Shown piece by piece: positions 1 through 9,989 of a stretch of 64,000 bases of DNA. This DNA is from Ostreococcus mediterraneus (Eukaryota; Chlorophyta; Mamiellophyceae; Mamiellales; Bathycoccaceae): positions 316,958 to 380,957 of the forward strand of contig WMKK01000005.1 in assembly GCA_012295225.1 (NCBI GenBank). The letters run 5' to 3'. The position numbers and the translations under genes were made by a program. Within the stretch, counting starts at the first letter, position 1. Each line of letters starts with the position of its first letter. The notes beneath the pieces were generated by a model. The model did no database searches and was not told the DNA's origin. It saw only the letters and a list, made by a program, of their open reading frames with translations.

Positions 1-557
1 GCGGTGACGACCATGTCACGATCGTGTCCCGTGCCTTCACCTCGCAATCCAATATACCAAATTTCAGTCTCGCCGTCTTCGTTGAAATTACGCGGAAAGT
101 ACAACGTCACACTCGCCGTACTTTGCCACAAAGCTGCATCGGTATTGTACTCCAACACCCCGTCGTCATCTAGAGCTAGTTCCCATGTCTGCGTCGGCGT
201 CTTTCTCGACGCATTTAACGCATCAATGTCACTTCGATTTATAAAAGCGCGCATCTCGCTCGGCGCTCGGCCGTTCGCGCCACCCAATACCATGATTCCT
301 CTCAGCTTCACATCCGTCGTAAACGGTATGCGGATCACAATCTCACTGTCGTCGTCGCTCACTAAGGCGTGCCAAGTGCGATCGTGCCTAGTATCCCACG
401 GTCGTATCACCGCACTCGCGTGGGTTTCATCCACGACGTTGTACGCGGTGACAGCTGGGACATCGACAAAGGCGTGCAAAGATGCGTTCCCGCACGTCGA
501 CGCGTCGCAATCGTGATCGTGTGCGCAGCACGCGGTGCCAGGCGGGATGTCAGGCAT
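1..557 (-). CDS. PITH-domain protein (PITHD1-like), C-terminus cut by window edge
   Basis: Reads MPDIPPGTACCAHDHDC from the ATG at 557 and stays open to the left edge, so about 185 N-terminal residues are present and the stop lies outside. The N-terminal Cys/His-rich stretch, followed by segments such as KLRGIMVLGG and ETEIWYIGLRGE, is characteristic of the PITH domain, the jelly-roll module also found at the C-terminus of thioredoxin-like 1 and in proteasome-associated proteins. No thioredoxin domain precedes it, so this is the stand-alone PITHD1 type. It is divergent from the CxxCxGxG gene, with 102 bp between start codons. The family assignment is firm; the molecular role in algae is not known to me. 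Confidence 0.88.
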   Translation of the reverse strand, partial: MPDIPPGTACCAHDHDCDASTCGNASLHAFVDVPAVTAYNVVDETHASAVIRPWDTRHDRTWHALVSDDDSEIVIRIPFTTDVKLRGIMVLGGANGRAPSEMRAFINRSDIDALNASRKTPTQTWELALDDDGVLEYNTDAALWQSTASVTLYFPRNFNEDGETEIWYIGLRGEGTGHDRDMVVT

Positions 558-659
558 GCTCGTACGCCGCGTGCGCGCTCGATGCCGATGATTCAGACGA
601 CGAATGCGCACCGCGCGCGCGGGCGTGTGAAGACGGTACACTGCGACGCGCGCGCACAC

Positions 660-992
660 ATGGCGACGCGACGACCACCGAACGCGTTGCGCGCCGTCTT
701 CACCGGCTTCGCGGGGTCTATACTCACCGTCGGTGCCGCCATCGCGAGCATCGGACTCACGACGACGACGGTGTCGCGGGCGTTGGTGATGCGGCACAAG
801 AAGAAGAGAAACATGAAGTGCGACGCGTGCAAGGGTGGGAAGTTTATCACTTGTCGCACGTGTCGGGGCAAGCGTGGGTTGGAGTGGCAACCGGTAGGGG
901 ACGCGAGCGTGCGTCGGGTGTGTTTGTGTCCGACGTGTGAAGGAACGGCGATGCAAAAGTGTATTAACTGTCTGGGCATCGGGTTGCTTTGA
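660..992 (+). CDS. small membrane protein with DnaJ-type CxxCxGxG zinc-finger repeats
   Basis: A 110-residue protein starting at the ATG at 660. A hydrophobic segment at about residues 10-35 is followed by a basic turn (RHKKKR) and four cysteine pairs: CDAC, CRTC, CPTC and CINC, three of them followed by glycine as in the DnaJ cysteine-rich domain. There is no J domain. Plants have comparable short proteins of this fold, including the plastid factor BSD2. The hydrophobic helix suggests membrane anchoring or a cleaved organelle signal, which is inference. The same frame is open upstream, with in-frame ATGs at 582 and 588; those would sit almost on the divergent PITH start, so 660 is preferred but not proven. 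Confidence 0.7.
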   Translation: MATRRPPNALRAVFTGFAGSILTVGAAIASIGLTTTTVSRALVMRHKKKRNMKCDACKGGKFITCRTCRGKRGLEWQPVGDASVRRVCLCPTCEGTAMQKCINCLGIGLL

Positions 993-1093
993 GGAGCGCG
1001 AGAGCGTCGAGGACGCGCGGAGAGAAAAAAATAGCCTCCTAGTAGTTTGTATTAAATAGCGTAGTTGTCTAGATTGATGCGTCGAGCGCGTTT

Positions 1094-2968
1094 CTATTGC
1101 TTTACCGCGGCGAGTGTGACTGCGTGCTTGGTGCGGTCGAAGAGTCGTCGCAAATCGGCTTCGGCTTCATCCGTCCACGCGCCCCAACGACCGATGTTTT
1201 GCTGTCGCTTCCACTTTTGTTCCTGAGCGACGCGCAAAGTATGCGCGTCTCCAACGCCCGAGGTGAACAAAAACAACGTGTTTGGCGGCAAGCCGTCCCA
1301 AATGTCGCCAATTAAGGTGTCAAGTTTTTGGAGCGCTTGCGTTCGCGTCTTGTCGGCGACAATTTGCTCTTCTTCGCTCGGTTGTTCCTCTCGCGCGTGC
1401 GCGCGTTGCGCTTCGGCAGCGAGAACTTTGCTCAAGTCATGTAAATGCCCGAACACAGCTAATCCATTGCCATCTGACGGTGTGTTGACGGTGCTCAAGA
1501 TGCAAGTTTTCACCTCGGCGTCGTTGTTTGCTTCAACGAGCTTCGCGCTTCCGGCGGGTAATCGACGACACAACGTCGGACTATCAATCATCACACATGA
1601 AACTTTTTGTGACGACAGCACATCAAACAAACCACCTCCTTCGGTCTCCACTTCCCCAAACGCCGGACCGTTGATGAACTTTAACAATGCGAGCTCCATC
1701 GTCGCGCGCGCATCCGCGACTGAGTCGTGCGAGCCTTCTTGGATTTTCCTTCCTAAAAATCTTTCCGTCAAATACCGAAGGGCGTTTCTATACGGTGCAC
1801 CTCGCTTGTGAGGATACAACGCGCATGTATCAATGACATTGGCATGAATCATCTTCAATCGTTGTAGATCGTTCTCCAACGAATGACCGATTAAAATGGT
1901 CTCGCAAGGAATCATCTCCAAGAGCTCGCGCTGGACGTCTTGAATCGTCGTCGTCACGCCCTCCATCTGCTCTTTCGTAATTCCACTATGCTCGGTGTTG
2001 TAGTTTGTAATTGACTTTGCCGGTTTTACTAATTTATCGTAAACAATCTCACCGTCTTCCTTAACGATGGATACTCGCGTGAGCTCCAAGCCATCTTCGG
2101 TGTAGCACATTTCGCAATCGAGCGCCAAGTACGGATAATAACCAGTCGCTCGTGCGATACCCTGCCCAGCAGGCTGCGTCGCAACGAAACCCTCCTCTAA
2201 TTCTAACGACCCGTCGCCTTTCAGCGTCGGTAATGGGTACACCATGTCGCTCATGTCTTCCGCGGAGAGCGTAAAGTGCGCCGGCTTGAAAGCAAACGTA
2301 CGTTTACACAAATCCTTAGCCTTGGTGCTCGCCTTAAACTTCTTCGCCTTTGCCGCCGCCTCCGCAGACTGCTTTCCATGCACGGAATACATCAATGCTT
2401 TACACAATGTCATCCCCATAGATGTCGGATTGTCGCAAATCGTGCGCAAACCATCGCCGAGAGCTTTCTTCATTCGCCCGCACGTCGTCGCGCCGTCGTC
2501 GCACCATCGCTGATAATCCAACCCAGGCGCGAGAACAATCACCACGCGCTCAACCAAGGGCTTATTCCTCACAAACGCCCATCTTGGATTCACACATTCC
2601 TTCGCATCTTCCCTTATCAGCGTCCAAAGCGCCAATTCGTGTGCGTGCGAGAGCTTAAACGCGTGCGCGCTCTCTCGCTTCAGTTGCACCTCTGCGCGCG
2701 CGTCTGCACCGTAAATCGCCGCCCTCTCGGCGTTCCGTCTCGCGACTTCATCAATGAAAACATCATCACCACAACCTATCGCCCCCTCCTCCTCTCCACC
2801 ATCACCCTCGCGCGCCGTCCCCATCGCGTCGTCCCCATCGCCCGCCGTCCTCGCCACCGCACACCCAACATCACCGTCGTCATCGCCTCTCGCGCCCTCG
2901 CGCGGGCGTTTCCCGAGCACCGACGCGCGCGCGACGCCATCACTACCACCACCGCCGTCGTCACCCAT
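1094..2968 (-). CDS. DEDDh RNA exonuclease (REXO1 / plant SDN5-like)
   Basis: A 624-residue protein. The exonuclease domain spans roughly residues 280-435: LALDCEM carries the first Asp and Glu (D284, E286), IGHSLENDL the next Asp, and HDSVADA the catalytic His and last Asp, so all DEDDh residues are present. Enzymes of this family (Rex1/Rex4, SDN) trim 3-prime ends of structured or small RNAs, usually in the nucleus; a GKRPREG stretch near the N-terminus is a possible nuclear signal. A long N-terminal region and a 190-residue C-terminal tail flank the domain, as in SDN5-type proteins. The frame is open up to 3130, but the added residues look like 5-prime leader, so the start at 2968 (MGDDGG) was chosen. 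Confidence 0.85.
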   Translation of the reverse strand: MGDDGGGGSDGVARASVLGKRPREGARGDDDGDVGCAVARTAGDGDDAMGTAREGDGGEEEGAIGCGDDVFIDEVARRNAERAAIYGADARAEVQLKRESAHAFKLSHAHELALWTLIREDAKECVNPRWAFVRNKPLVERVVIVLAPGLDYQRWCDDGATTCGRMKKALGDGLRTICDNPTSMGMTLCKALMYSVHGKQSAEAAAKAKKFKASTKAKDLCKRTFAFKPAHFTLSAEDMSDMVYPLPTLKGDGSLELEEGFVATQPAGQGIARATGYYPYLALDCEMCYTEDGLELTRVSIVKEDGEIVYDKLVKPAKSITNYNTEHSGITKEQMEGVTTTIQDVQRELLEMIPCETILIGHSLENDLQRLKMIHANVIDTCALYPHKRGAPYRNALRYLTERFLGRKIQEGSHDSVADARATMELALLKFINGPAFGEVETEGGGLFDVLSSQKVSCVMIDSPTLCRRLPAGSAKLVEANNDAEVKTCILSTVNTPSDGNGLAVFGHLHDLSKVLAAEAQRAHAREEQPSEEEQIVADKTRTQALQKLDTLIGDIWDGLPPNTLFLFTSGVGDAHTLRVAQEQKWKRQQNIGRWGAWTDEAEADLRRLFDRTKHAVTLAAVKQ

Positions 2969-3228
2969 CGCCACAACCGCGCGCGCGCGACACTCGCGCG
3001 ACAATCCAACGTCAGTCAATCCGCGCCTCGGGACGAGGTGCACGCAAAAAACGCCACGCGAGGCGAGGTCGATCGAGGCATCGATCGATGAAACGCACAT
3101 CCATCGACACACAAAGTCTTTCGATGACACGCGGCGAAAGCAACGAAAGCACAGGTCCGACGCACCCCACCGAGGCGAGGCGCGATCGGTCGGCGCGCGC
3201 GCGCGTCACACACGACCGCGCCACGACC

Positions 3229-4928
3229 ATGCAAGGCTACGGCGCGCCGCCGCCGCAGATGCATTACGCACAGTACGTTTCGTCGCTTACTTTCGCGCGC
3301 TCGATCGCGCGTGCGCGTCGTCGCGAGCGCGCGCACGGACGGCGAAATGCCGACGGATGGGTGCGCGCGCGAGGGATCGCGCGGACCGCGTGGGTGAGAT
3401 CGCGATCTCGCGCGCGTCGGCGTCGCGCCTGCGCGGGGGTGGCGTCTCTCTCGCGCGTGATGTGTTGGAGAGATATATCGCGCGCGCGTTGCGCCGGAGC
3501 GCGGGGCGTAGACGTGGTCGCGTGCGCGCATAGGCGTGGGAATGCGCGCGCACGTCGCGTGGGTGTGGATGGGCAATCCATGAATTGTGATTGCGTTTTG
3601 TCGAGAGATTGCGTGGTTTTCGCACGTACGGGGATGGATGACGCGCGAGTATGGCGCATGGAGACTGACGTTTTGTGTTTCGCGTGTGTTTCGCGCACAG
3701 AGCTCCGGCGCAAGGACAACAAGGGAACTGGAAGGACACCTTGGCGGTGCCGCCGCGCGACGAGCGCTATCGCACCGAGGATGTCACCGCGACTAAGGGG
3801 AATGAGTTTGAGGATTATTTTCTCAAGCGTGAACTTTTGATGGGCATCTTTGAAAAGGGTTTCGAAAGACCTTCACCGATTCAGGAAGAATCCATCCCGA
3901 TTGCCTTGACTGGGCGCGATATTTTGGCGCGCGCTAAGAATGGCACGGGGAAGACGGCGGCGTTTAGCATTCCGATTTTGGAAAAGGTGGACACGAGCAA
4001 GAATGTCATTCAATCTGTCATTCTCGTCCCCACGCGTGAATTGGCGTTGCAAACGAGCCAAGTATGCAAAGAACTTGGCAAGCACCTCGGTGTGCAAGTC
4101 ATGGTTACCACTGGTGGTACGTCATTGAAGGATGACATCATGCGCTTGCACCAGCCGGTGCACATTGTCGTCGCGACGCCCGGTCGCCTTGTCGATCTGG
4201 CGAGCAAGGGCGTTGCCAAGTTAGGTCAAGCCACCATGCTCGCTATGGATGAAGCCGACAAGCTCTTGTCGCCGGAATTCCAACCCGTTATCGCCCAAGT
4301 GATCAACTTTATGGCGAAGAATCGACAAATTCTGTTGTACTCTGCCACCTTCCCGGTCACGGTGAAGGATTTCAAGGACAAATACTTGCGCAAGCCATAT
4401 GTCATCAACTTGATGGAAGAACTCACGCTCAAGGGTATCACCCAGTATTACGCATTCGTCGAAGAAAAGCAAAAGGTTCACTGCTTGAACACCCTCTTCA
4501 GCAAGCTTCAAATCAACCAATCCATCATTTTCTGCAACAGCGTCACTCGCGTTGAGTTGCTCGCTAGGAAAATCACTGAACTTGGCTACTCTTGCTTCTA
4601 CATTCACGCCAAGATGATCCAGGCGCACCGCAACCGCGTCTTCCATGATTTCCGCAACGGCGCTTGCCGTAACTTGGTATCCTCGGATCTTTTCACCCGT
4701 GGTATCGATATTCAATCCGTCAACGTTGTCATCAACTTTGACTTCCCGAAGAACTCTGAAACTTACTTGCACAGAGTCGGTCGCTCTGGCCGTTTCGGTC
4801 ACTTAGGTATCGCCGTCAACTTGATTACGTACGACGATCGCCTCAACCTGTTCCGCATCGAACAAGAATTGGGCACGGAGATTCAACAAATCCCGGCGCA
4901 AATCGATCCGAGCAAGTACTGCCGCTAA
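3229..4928 (+). CDS. DEAD-box RNA helicase, DDX6/Dhh1 class (one intron)
   Basis: Joined from exons 3229-3272 and 3701-4928, giving 423 residues beginning [15 protein letters not shown]. The helicase core carries a Q motif ([13 protein letters not shown]), Walker A (AKNGTGKT), DEAD box (MDEADKL), SAT and the motif [12 protein letters not shown]. The spacing and the short tails match Dhh1/DDX6 (plant RH6/RH8/RH12), which represses translation and drives mRNA decapping in P-bodies. The splice junction restores a glutamine codon and keeps the downstream frame; without splicing the first exon runs into a poor-quality reading frame. The start lies 260 bp from that of the divergent exonuclease gene. 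Confidence 0.93.
3273..3700 (+). other. intron of the DDX6-like helicase gene
   Basis: Begins GTACGT and ends CGCACAG, with a ctgac branch-site match about 30 bases before the acceptor. At 428 bases it is the longest of the three introns in the window. It is rich in CGCG and holds no convincing gene of its own. Confidence 0.85.
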
Positions 4929-5673
4929 ATTTGCAGCGGCGTCCACTACGCGTGAGCGAGGCGAAACGCACGCGCGTTTACAATGTTTTGAGAGAGTCAA
5001 CTAGATGCGCGCGATCAATCACGCGTGTGTCTAGTCGATAGGTAGTAGCTTATTGGTGAGAGGTGTGCTAGAACAGTTGGTGCCAAAGTGCGCGACTGCT
5101 CTAGTAATTTTCAAGTCGGCGAGCGCTCGCCGGTATGTATATTAAAAATGGGGGCGGTGGAGAACTGGACGGGTTTGTTCTCGGAAAATTTTCAAGAAAC
5201 TAAGATAAAACTGAAAGGAGTACATGCGAGCCGACATATAAAAAAGGTGCCATGTACCACGAAAGAACTATTGAGCTTATCTCTGTGTCTCTTCCAACGA
5301 GACGTCGCGGAGTCACTAGTTCTAAGAAAGCGAAGCATTTGCTTCTGCCTCACGATACGCCAAGGAATAATTCACATGGCGACTTTTAGCACAACGACGA
5401 GTGTCGTTGTACAACTTAAGATGCGAACGATGATGCATTGATTTAATACACCATCGTCGGTTCCCGTCATCTATCAAGCAACACTCTGGTTGGCAAGCAC
5501 GCCACCGGACATGACGGTGAAATAAGCGGCGGGCTGTTTTTACAACGGCTGTGCCTTGAACTCGAGCGCGTTTAAAAACGATTGTTTTAATACGAATCCA
5601 AATGACGTAATCGACTTAATCCATGATATTGATACAAAACTATATTATTCGTACTTCGCTATCGATAAAATAC
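4929..5673. other. gene-poor gap between convergent genes
   Basis: 745 bp between the stop codons of the helicase and the Myb-like gene, visibly richer in A and T than its surroundings. A plus-strand reading frame at 5088-5441 (117 codons) has no recognisable motif and an unconvincing composition. I checked by eye for tRNA, U1, U2, U4, U5 and U6 landmarks and found none. Two 3-prime untranslated regions probably fill part of it. The rest is unexplained. Confidence 0.5.
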
Positions 5674-6557
5674 TCACGAGGATTTCTTCCCATTCCAAAT
5701 GGCTTCCCCGCTGGGCGTCATGAGCCAGTTGTCATCGCACAACAATCCTCTCGGAAGAATTTGGTGCCGATAACACGCGGAACATTGGTAACCCACTCGA
5801 TTGGGAATGTAAGACGCAAATAAACCCCACTTATCGCCACATCCGTGCTCTTTGGCGACTTCTACAAAGTGTTTAATTTCAGCCTCGCTCCAGTCGCCGG
5901 AATTTTGCGTCTCGCCCGACACCAAGTGTCTATAGAAGTACGCGTTCGGATTCTTATACAGCATCCGTTGTGCGTATTCGCGCGCTGACTCGCCTTTCGC
6001 AGGCTTACGGTCGAATTTCCCTCCTCCATTTTTAACCCACGCGTCTTCTGCGCTCTCTTCAATCCCGAGTTTCGCGCGAACGCCTTCTTCAATCCATCCG
6101 TGAAAACCATTCATCCGTGGACCAGGCTCGAGGCCATTCTCGATGCAATACTCTTCACACGTCAAGTGCCGATGCAAACCTATAGCATCACCAGCAATCG
6201 GTTTATCGTCGTCATCAATCTCCGAATAAGACGTCGGCGCACCGCGAATTCGCGAACTCTTCCGAGCCGGCTCGCGCGGCGCCGGCGTGTCGACAGTCTT
6301 TTTCCGATTTTTCCGAAACCCTTTACCCGCCGTCTTCGACGATGTCGTGCTCGCCACGCGATGTAACTCCTTTGCGGCCAGTTGTACGGCTTCCAGACGC
6401 GTTTTATTCCGCGCGATTCGTTCCTACGCGCAAAAAGTCAAAATACACGCCATGTCCTCAGTCAGTCTGCTCGAGCTGTCGCGTGGCGATTTCAAATTCA
6501 CATCACATCATCAACCGCTCATGCACTCACCTCGCGCTCGCGCTCGTACTGCGTCAT
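5674..6557 (-). CDS. Myb/SANT-like DNA-binding protein (one intron)
   Basis: Joined from exon 1 (6557-6531, nine codons, MTQYERERE) and exon 2 (6423-5674), giving 258 residues. Splicing produces a continuous basic helix starting EERIARNKTRLEALQ-like sequence that leads into a KSSRIRG stretch. A SANT/Myb-like repeat lies near the C-terminus (SGDWSEAEIKHFVEVA to GYQCSACYRHQI). Without splicing, exon 2 has no ATG, only a GTG near its 5-prime part. The protein is probably a nuclear chromatin or transcription factor; no specific orthologue is recognised. An in-frame ATG further upstream would lengthen exon 1; MTQYE is preferred because it directly precedes the conserved helix. Confidence 0.72.
6424..6530 (-). 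other. intron of the Myb/SANT-like gene
   Basis: 107 bases on the minus strand, beginning GTGAGT and ending GCGTAG, with a clear ACTGAC branch-site match in its 3-prime half. It is phase 0: the flanking codons are GAG and GAA. Confidence 0.83.
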
Positions 6558-6921
6558 GTCACAATCGTGCGCACGCTTTCGCGGCGTCGGCGTACGGCGT
6601 CGCACCGGCGTTGTCCTCGCCCCGGGCTCGCGCGCCGCACCCTTTGTCGGCGATGCGAAGTCAGCCGGAACGGGCGTCGTTCCGTTCTTTGGCGTCGTCG
6701 ATACGGACACGATCACGGTGCCGATATCGCCGTTGACTTCGAGAAGTACGCATCGCGAGGGTGACATGAATGACGGGATCGACGCGGCGTCGTACGTCGT
6801 CGATATCGGTGATGCTGACATCGAAGCGTGGAGTCGAATATTGAGGCGCGTGCGCGCGTGTTCGTGTTACAACAATTTTCTCTACGTGCTAGGTGATATG
6901 CGACGATAAAGCGCGACGAGG
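6558..6921. other. intergenic stretch with a doubtful ORF
   Basis: 364 bp between the 5-prime end of the Myb-like gene and the 3-prime end of LST8, so it should hold the Myb promoter. A plus-strand frame runs from an ATG at 6556 to 6909 and would encode about 117 residues containing DAASYVVDIGDADIEAW, but no family is recognised. The minus-strand frame upstream of MTQYE is open over much of the same DNA. I leave both as unassigned. Confidence 0.4.
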
Positions 6922-7887
6922 CTACTCATCCTGATCAGCTTTGACGTCGTCCACGGCGGATTCCACGGCGCTGTCATTGAGCGCGCAACACACCGCGGCT
7001 TTGTGATGGCCGCTATAGACTCTAATGGCTTCGCCCGTGGAACAATCCCACAGGCGCGCGGTGGTGTCGGATGACGCGGTGACCAAATATGCCGCGTCGA
7101 CGCTAAATACACAATCCCAAACCCATCGCTGATGACCTTCGAGCACTCGTTCGAGTTTAAATTCATCTAGATTCCACAGCTTGATTGTTTTATCGCTCGA
7201 TGTCGTCGCGAGCAGGCGGCAATCTGGCGAGAGCAAACATTTGAGCACGTACCCGTCGTGCGCTTGCAACTTGTGCAAAGGCTCAAAATGTGCCGTCGTT
7301 TTCGACCCAGGCTGCAACTTCCACACGTAGCACGTGCCTTTACTATTCCCCGCCACGACTAACGACCCATCACTCGCCACCGTGAGCGATTGCACCGCCG
7401 TACCGACCTCTGGAACCAACTCGCACGAACACGCATTGGCGGTTAAGTCCCACACGCGTATGTTCCCATTCTGATCCGCGGACATTAATTCCGAGCCATT
7501 GGGATGAAGCACAACACTCGTCACCGCTCCTCGACTCTCATACTCACGCTGACACCCCCCCGCACGCAAATCCCAAATCTTCACCGTCCCGTCCTCGCTC
7601 CCCGTGTACATCCACCGCCCGTGCTGTTCAAACCCAACCGCGGTGACGTTCCCCGTGTGCCCATCATACGACGACACCGGCTGCGGATTCGACGTATTCA
7701 CCTCAAACAATCGCACGTGAGGGTTCCCAGCCGCCGCTAAATACTGCTTATCGGGCGTAATCTCGAGCTTATTCACTTGCGAATCGCCGTATTGCAGCGT
7801 GCGATAGCACACCCCGCGCGTGGCTTCCCAAAACCGAACCGTGTGGTCGTACCCCGCCGTCGCGAGCACCACCGACGGCGTCGGCAT
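6922..7887 (-). CDS. LST8: LST8 / GbetaL, WD40 subunit of TOR complexes
   Basis: A 321-residue protein beginning [20 protein letters not shown]. Seven WD40 blades cover almost the whole length, for example [33 protein letters not shown] and [11 protein letters not shown]. The size, the N-terminal [13 protein letters not shown] and the conserved blade order identify LST8, which binds and stabilises the TOR kinase domain in nutrient signalling. The frame is open further upstream to 8034, but that sequence is Arg-rich leader. Divergent from the zuotin gene, with 370 bp between start codons. Confidence 0.93.
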   Translation of the reverse strand: MPTPSVVLATAGYDHTVRFWEATRGVCYRTLQYGDSQVNKLEITPDKQYLAAAGNPHVRLFEVNTSNPQPVSSYDGHTGNVTAVGFEQHGRWMYTGSEDGTVKIWDLRAGGCQREYESRGAVTSVVLHPNGSELMSADQNGNIRVWDLTANACSCELVPEVGTAVQSLTVASDGSLVVAGNSKGTCYVWKLQPGSKTTAHFEPLHKLQAHDGYVLKCLLSPDCRLLATTSSDKTIKLWNLDEFKLERVLEGHQRWVWDCVFSVDAAYLVTASSDTTARLWDCSTGEAIRVYSGHHKAAVCCALNDSAVESAVDDVKADQDE

Positions 7888-8257
7888 CGTCCGCGCGCGC
7901 GGCTTTACGAATCCACGACCGCGACGACGACCACGCGCGCACGCGACGCGGCGTGTGTCGTCGCGCCGTGAGACGCGCACACGGGACCACACGGGTGGCG
8001 ACGCCCAGAGGCGCGCGCACCCATGCGTGCACATCCGTATTCAAACCCAGAGATGTACCATGTTTGAAAACCCTAAATAACCTCGAACGATTCCACGTAG
8101 GGACGAGTCATGACTCAGCGACGACCCCTCGGGAATAATTTATCCCCCGTCGACGGCGCGCGCCGCCGGATGGATAAAGACGCCGGTCGTCGTCGTCGTC
8201 GTCGTCGTCGGCAGAGCGACGCACGCACGCAGAGCACGCAGAGCACGCAGAGCGAAG
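7888..8257. promoter_or_regulatory. shared divergent promoter region of LST8 and zuotin, with simple repeats
   Basis: 370 bp separates the two start codons. It holds a (GTC)8 run at 8186-8210 and three exact 9-base units of cacgcagag at 8226-8252, ending five bases before the zuotin ATG. No gene is seen. Confidence 0.55.
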
Positions 8258-9880
8258 ATGGCGAGCGAAGATCTTGATGCGCTGGAGCGCATGATTGCCG
8301 ATCGCGAGCGCGCGCTCGTGGAGGAGCACGTCACGAGCGCGTTTACCGCGCTGCGGATCGCGTACGACGCGCGCGAGGTTCCCGCGGGCGGCGCGATCGT
8401 GCTCGGATCGCCGGCGCCGATCGTCGTCGATGGTGGACACATGAAGGAGTTCGCGGGACGTGCGTTTCATGAGCGCGCGCGCGTGAAGTGTGGATTGAGC
8501 GCGGTGTGCGAGAAGGAGCTCGCGCGTAAGGCTTCCATCGCGGCGTTGGATGAGCAGGCGATGGATGACTCTGGGGTGGATTTTTCTGCGCCGGAATATA
8601 AGATGAAGAAGACGAAGAGACGCGGGAACAAGGAGTTTGCGGATCATTATGGTGCGCTTGGTTTAGCGCTCGTGCGATACCGCGCGACGAAGCAACAGAT
8701 TATGGAACAGCACAAGTATTTGACGATTCAATTGCACCCGGATAAGTGCGGCATCGCGCAAGCGGATGACGCCGGAAAGGAAAAGATTGAACAACGATTC
8801 AAGGCGGTGTTGACCGCGATGGAGACGTTGACGGATAAGAATCGTCGTCGTGAGTTTGACTCTGTGGACGCGCCTGACTTTGACTTTCCGTCTGAATGCA
8901 AAGAGGGGGAGTTTTTTGAAACATTCATGCCGCACTTTCACTTGTTGGAACGCTTTAGCGAAACGCAGCCAGTGCCAATTTGCGACGATCCTGATGCTTC
9001 CGCTGAAGACGTGCGCAAGCACTACATTTTCTGGGGCGCCAAGTTCAAGTCGTGGCGTGAGTTCCCGCACGAGAAGGAGGATGACGTGGAGACGGCGCAC
9101 GACCGCAACCACCGCCGCCACATCGAACGCGAAAACCAACGCTTGCGCGCTGAAGAAAAGAAGAAAGAGACGGCGAAAATTCGTGCCTTTGTCGAAGCTG
9201 CGCAAAAGTATGATCCTCGTTGCATTAAGCAACGCGCTGAAGAAAAGGCACAGCGCGAAGCTAGACGGTTGGGACGCACCGCGAGCTCGGTGAAGATTCA
9301 AGAGGAGGAAGCCGCCGCCAAGGCTGCCGAAGAAGCCGCCGCCAAGGCTGCCGAAGAAGCCGCCAAGGTTGACAAGGCATCCGCCAAAAAAGAGCTTGAA
9401 AAGAACAAAAAGGCTCTCCGTAAGGAGAAGCAACGCTTACGCGCGCTCGCGGCCTCGGCTGAAGGCTGGGTTGACATGCCAGCGGATCACATCGTCGAAG
9501 CGCTTTGCGAAGCGATGTCCGTCGAAAAGCTCGCCGACGTCAAGGCGTTGTGCGACGCCATCAGCGATGGCGAAAATCCCAAGGGACCGTTCGACGTCGT
9601 CGCCGGTATCCTCGGCGCGTGCGCTGCGGAATTGGGTGGTGATTGGGCCGCCAAGGCTGAAGAAGCTGCCGCTCGCCGCGCCGAACGTGAAGCGTCTGAA
9701 AAGGTTTCTGGCGCGGCGTGGAAGGATGACGAAGTTGCTGCGCTTGAAAAGGGCGCGAAGCAACTCCACCCTATTGGCACCGACAACAGATGGGATGCCA
9801 TCGCCGCGCACATGGCTGCTGAAGGCAAGACCCGCAACGCGATGGATTGCATGACCAAGTTCCGCACCATGTCGGCGTAA
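8258..9880 (+). CDS. zuotin / DNAJC2 (ZRF1, GlsA-type) ribosome-associated J protein
   Basis: A 540-residue protein. The J domain is at about residues 129-205 with HPD at 160-162. A zuotin homology region follows (HYIFWGAKFKSWREFP), then a charged helical stretch with an in-frame repeat EEAAAKAA, and a C-terminal SANT domain from about residue 486 (DNRWDAIAAHMA). Zuotin partners a non-canonical Hsp70 at the ribosome exit; the plant, Volvox (GlsA) and animal forms add SANT domains linked to chromatin roles. Only one SANT domain is evident here, where animal and plant relatives often show two. Confidence 0.93.
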   Translation: MASEDLDALERMIADRERALVEEHVTSAFTALRIAYDAREVPAGGAIVLGSPAPIVVDGGHMKEFAGRAFHERARVKCGLSAVCEKELARKASIAALDEQAMDDSGVDFSAPEYKMKKTKRRGNKEFADHYGALGLALVRYRATKQQIMEQHKYLTIQLHPDKCGIAQADDAGKEKIEQRFKAVLTAMETLTDKNRRREFDSVDAPDFDFPSECKEGEFFETFMPHFHLLERFSETQPVPICDDPDASAEDVRKHYIFWGAKFKSWREFPHEKEDDVETAHDRNHRRHIERENQRLRAEEKKKETAKIRAFVEAAQKYDPRCIKQRAEEKAQREARRLGRTASSVKIQEEEAAAKAAEEAAAKAAEEAAKVDKASAKKELEKNKKALRKEKQRLRALAASAEGWVDMPADHIVEALCEAMSVEKLADVKALCDAISDGENPKGPFDVVAGILGACAAELGGDWAAKAEEAAARRAEREASEKVSGAAWKDDEVAALEKGAKQLHPIGTDNRWDAIAAHMAAEGKTRNAMDCMTKFRTMSA

Positions 9881-9989
9881 AATCGTCTCGCGCTTAAAAC
9901 AAATTCACCTCCGCTCACCACAGCTAGAATAAGCGCAAAACAACTCTATTCTTTTCACAATTCTAATAGCTACATTGAACGTAAACACA

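Noticed and set aside
4-516. Plus-strand reading frame of 170 codons at the left edge
   Set aside because: It is the shadow of the PITH-domain gene on the minus strand, whose translation shows family motifs.
2276-3091. 271-codon plus-strand frame opposite the exonuclease gene
   Set aside because: An Arg/His-rich shadow frame, typical of antisense frames in CG-rich genes.
5088-5441. 117-codon plus-strand frame in the large gap
   Set aside because: No motif, irregular composition and no sign of splicing or conservation that can be seen.
5417-5445. Possible C box (gatgatgc) in the large gap
   Set aside because: The box is imperfect and there is no matching D box or terminal stem.
8186-8252. 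Tandem repeats considered as a CRISPR-like or satellite array
   Set aside because: Units are only 3 and 9 bases with no spacers; simple slippage repeats.
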